Below, piece by piece: positions 4,912-6,962 of a DNA stretch of 6,962 nt; position 1 is the first letter of the stretch; each line of letters starts with the position of its first letter. The notes beneath the pieces were generated by a model that was not told the origin of the DNA, did not search any database, and saw only the letters and a program-made list of their open reading frames with translations. Made by a program: the position numbers and the translations under genes. The stretch comes from CALHAX01 sp038523655 (GTDB taxonomy: Bacteria; Pseudomonadota; Alphaproteobacteria; Rhizobiales; CALHAX01): contig JBCBJG010000179.1 of assembly GCA_038523655.1 (NCBI GenBank), positions 1 to 6,962 on the forward strand. The letters are read 5' to 3'.

Positions 4912-6783
4912 TCAGGCGAATGACTTACTGCTGCCCGGGCGGTGTCGGTTGGAAGGCGTGAAACCGCCTGGCGCAGCTGTGCGCGGGGCGTGGACGAAAA
5001 TCTCGCGACCGGGATGCATCCCACCACCGAGGGTTGCCGGCACAGCAGACTGCCGCATTCGGTTCAGCAGGCGGGTGTCCGCGACGCCGACAGCCGGATG
5101 TTGTCCGCCGTTGTCTGCCACCGCCTGCTCCCACGCGCGTTTGCGGGCTTCGCGGGTCGACGGGTCGTCAAGCGCCGGGCAGTACAGTTCGTTTGCATTG
5201 AGGTCAGCGACGATCTCATCACCGGTCTCCACCAGCGCGATCGGCCCGCCGAGCGCGGCTTCCGGTCCAACGTGGCCGATCACGAGGCCGACCGAGCCGC
5301 CGGAGAAGCGCGCATCCGTCATCAGCGCGACGACGATCTCGCGTTCGCGGCAAAGCGTGGTGATCCGCGAGGTGGCGTCCAGCATTTCGGGCATACCGGG
5401 CGCGCCGCTCGGCCCCTCGTAGCGGACGATAATCATGTCATTGTTCTGGAACTGGTCCGGATCGCTGTCGAGCGCGTCGAGGAGTCCCTGCTCACCTTCG
5501 AACACACGCGCGGTGCCGCGGAACACATTATCCTCCAGCCCACGCTCGACGCCGGCGAGCTTCAGGATCGCGCTGTACTCCGGAGAGAGGTTGCCCCCAA
5601 GAACGCGCAGACCGCCGGTTGGCTTGAACGGTGTTTCAACCGGATAGACGACCGTGCTGTCTGGAAGTGGTGTCTCGAGACGATCGACCTGTTCGGCGAG
5701 ACTTTCGCCGGTACACGTGCGCATCTCGCCGTTCAGCAATCCGGCATCGAGCAACTCACGGACGATGACCTGGACGCCGCCAATGCGGTCGATGTCGACC
5801 ATCGAATATTTTCCGTACGGCCGCGCATCCGTGATGACCGGGACGACGTGCTCGGACAGATGATTGAACTCCTCCGGCGTCATCACGTCTTTCCAGAAAT
5901 GCGCGTAGCCGGCTGCGCGGGAGATTTCCGGCGTATGGAGGACGACGTTGGTGGACCCGCCAATCGCCATCGCCACGATCAGCGCGTTGCGTAGGCTGTC
6001 CGGCTGAACGATGTCGCGCGGTGTGGTTTCGTTCGCGATGAGGTCGCGGAGATAATCTGCCAATTCTCCCGGGAACTGATCGCGGCGACGCGGATCGTCC
6101 GACGCAGGCGCAACCATGTGCAGCGGCTGCATCCCGACGACACCGATAAAGGTCTGCATCGTGTTGTAGGTGAACATTCCGCCGCAGCTACCGTAACCGG
6201 GGCAGGCTGCCTCGGCGATCCGGGTGCGCACCGACGGGTCGGCGTGGCCCGCGACCTGGTAGGCACTCACGATGTCGAGGTCTTCGCCGGTCTCCGGGTC
6301 TTTGCCCGGGTGGATCGGCCCGTCGGACATGATGATCGCCGGGCGATTGTGCTCGAGGGTCGCGGAGAGTGTGCCGACCGGCGGCTTGTCACAGGCGACA
6401 ACGGCGATCGTGCCCTCGAGCCCCGTCGCGCTCAGATGTTCGCAGAGCGCATCGTTCGTGACCTCTCGGCCGATCAGCGAGTACCGCATTTCGCGCGTAC
6501 CGTTGCGGATACCGTCCGAGGTCGCGACGGTATATTCCGGCTGCACGAGGCGCAGTGCCATCAGGCCGTCGCCAATGCCGACGCGGGAGGCAAGCGCGGC
6601 GTGAATTGCCTCCACTTTCGATTGCACGCCGAGGTAGCACTGGCTGTCGCCCTTCGTGCCGACGACGCCGACGGAGGGGGCGTGGATGAGAGCCGGGTCA
6701 GTCCCGAGTTCGCGGGCAATCCCGATGGTCTGGGCGGATCGGCCCGGATGTTTGTCGATCAGGACGGTGCGAGAAGTAGACAC
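4912..6783 (-). CDS. IlvD/Edd family Fe-S dehydratase (dihydroxy-acid or sugar-acid dehydratase type)
   Basis: With GTG 6783 as start the protein has 623 residues. The IlvD/Edd family dehydrates 2,3-dihydroxy acids or aldonic acids to 2-keto acids using a [2Fe-2S] cluster and Mg in the cytoplasm. Cluster cysteines are Cys49 (GDSQC), Cys131 (ACDKPP) and Cys200 (CPGYGSCGGMFTYNTM). Lys133 in CDK matches the carboxylated metal-ligand lysine, and Ser494 in TDARFSGG matches the catalytic serine. Other family blocks are AIGGSTN (273-279), GGNLSPEYSAILK (396-408), RYEGPSGAPGMPEM (454-467) and GHVGPEAALGGPIALV (503-518). The first-cysteine block is not the usual NPCN-x-H of biosynthetic IlvD, CDK is followed by PPVG rather than TTP, and no other branched-chain amino acid gene is near, so I favour a catabolic or sugar-acid role over valine/isoleucine synthesis. 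An in-frame TTG at 6846 would add 21 residues, but it lies within the loop of a strong hairpin. The cupin gene follows 23 bases downstream. Confidence 0.92.
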   Translation of the reverse strand: MSTSRTVLIDKHPGRSAQTIGIARELGTDPALIHAPSVGVVGTKGDSQCYLGVQSKVEAIHAALASRVGIGDGLMALRLVQPEYTVATSDGIRNGTREMRYSLIGREVTNDALCEHLSATGLEGTIAVVACDKPPVGTLSATLEHNRPAIIMSDGPIHPGKDPETGEDLDIVSAYQVAGHADPSVRTRIAEAACPGYGSCGGMFTYNTMQTFIGVVGMQPLHMVAPASDDPRRRDQFPGELADYLRDLIANETTPRDIVQPDSLRNALIVAMAIGGSTNVVLHTPEISRAAGYAHFWKDVMTPEEFNHLSEHVVPVITDARPYGKYSMVDIDRIGGVQVIVRELLDAGLLNGEMRTCTGESLAEQVDRLETPLPDSTVVYPVETPFKPTGGLRVLGGNLSPEYSAILKLAGVERGLEDNVFRGTARVFEGEQGLLDALDSDPDQFQNNDMIIVRYEGPSGAPGMPEMLDATSRITTLCREREIVVALMTDARFSGGSVGLVIGHVGPEAALGGPIALVETGDEIVADLNANELYCPALDDPSTREARKRAWEQAVADNGGQHPAVGVADTRLLNRMRQSAVPATLGGGMHPGREIFVHAPRTAAPGGFTPSNRHRPGSSKSFA

Positions 6784-6790
6784 GGCAGGG

Positions 6791-6794
6791 CTCC
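6791..6794 (-). promoter_or_regulatory. Ribosome binding site supporting the GTG start of the dehydratase
   Basis: GGAG on the reverse strand lies seven bases before GTG 6783. The resulting N-terminus begins STSRTVLID and puts the first cluster cysteine at residue 49, close to where the family has it. Confidence 0.6.
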
Positions 6795-6827
6795 GGCAGG
6801 GCGTGAAGTTTTGCCGGGTTATGGCGA

Positions 6828-6865
6828 GCCGCGTCCTCGCGGGCAAGCGCCTGCGAGGACGCGGC
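6828..6865. terminator. Strong 17-bp hairpin upstream of the dehydratase gene
   Basis: GCCGCGTCCTCGC (6828-6840) pairs perfectly over 13 bases with GCGAGGACGCGGC (6853-6865). GGGC (6841-6844) then pairs with GCCT (6849-6852, one G-U), leaving a four-base AAGC loop. Read leftward it begins 38 bases after the stop codon of the upstream gene and ends 33 bases before the ribosome site of the dehydratase. This suits a terminator, an attenuator or an RNA-end stabiliser. There is no U-run after the stem in the leftward direction (TCGCCATAACC), so Rho-independent termination would be atypical. Confidence 0.65.
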
Positions 6866-6903
6866 CGGTTCCTTTGCGCTACGGATGGGCCACGTCAGGA
6901 AGA

Positions 6904-6962
6904 TCAGCCGAACAGGCGATCGCCCTGCTCGTCGATCACGCGCTGAGCTTTGCGGACAGTGA
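6904..6962 (-). CDS. C-terminal tail of an unidentified upstream gene, cut by window edge
   Basis: The last 19 codons of a leftward frame are present, ending in TGA at 6904-6906. The visible tail reads TVRKAQRVIDEQGDRLFG. It is hydrophilic, and its codons look like those of the other genes here. It is too short to assign to a family. The stop lies 120 bases upstream of the dehydratase start with a strong hairpin between, so the two may be partly coupled or separate units. The assignment as a gene rests on frame, position and codon style only. Confidence 0.5.
   Translation of the reverse strand, partial: TVRKAQRVIDEQGDRLFG

Noticed and set aside
4942..5994. A 350-codon open frame on the + strand
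   Set aside because: It is antisense to the IlvD/Edd dehydratase, which has clear family motifs throughout. Long antisense frames are expected in GC-rich codon patterns. Its protein is rich in Arg and Asp with no recognisable motif.
6784..6846. A 21-residue N-terminal extension of the dehydratase from a TTG codon
   Set aside because: The TTG lies in the loop side of a strong hairpin, and a better GTG with GGAG lies downstream.

Overview
The window is GC-rich, tightly packed bacterial DNA with ordinary chromosomal metabolic genes. The organism is most likely a proteobacterium, with Alphaproteobacteria the best guess from the Tat-exported PhoX, the omega-transaminase type and the codon use. 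That placement is inferred from style, not from any marker gene. No rRNA, tRNA, CRISPR array, insertion sequence, integrase or phage gene was seen.

Left part (1-2028): a class III (omega-type) aminotransferase, cut off by the left edge, is read leftward from 923. A PEP mutase/isocitrate lyase superfamily protein is read rightward from 1198. Between them lies a 274-base divergent control region. It holds a tandem array of four 14-base repeats that stops one base before the Shine-Dalgarno sequence of the rightward gene. This array is the most unusual non-coding element in the window.

Middle part (2029-4201): a PhoX-type (DUF839) Tat-exported phosphatase is read leftward and meets the lyase-family gene tail to tail across 30 bases that contain a small hairpin. 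Upstream of phoX is a possible PhoB-binding site (a 7+4+7 Pho-box-like sequence), which would suit a phosphate-starvation enzyme. The same 226-base gap holds a short near-palindrome downstream of the next gene.

Right part (4202-6962): an IlvD/Edd-family Fe-S dehydratase (best start GTG 6783) and a ChrR-like double cupin are read leftward with only 23 bases between them, so they look like one operon. The dehydratase removes water from a hydroxylated acid. The cupin may be a small metal-binding enzyme or sensor serving the same pathway. Upstream, a 17-bp stem hairpin separates the dehydratase from the last codons of another leftward gene at the right edge.

The aminotransferase, lyase-family protein, dehydratase and cupin together suggest catabolism of small organic, amino or sugar acids, with phosphate scavenging alongside. 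No gene set amounting to a clearly new defence or mobile system is visible. The points worth following are the 14-bp array, the Pho-box candidate, the one-sided loss of the metal site in the double cupin, the altered active-site motifs of the lyase-family and dehydratase proteins, and the strong hairpin before the dehydratase.
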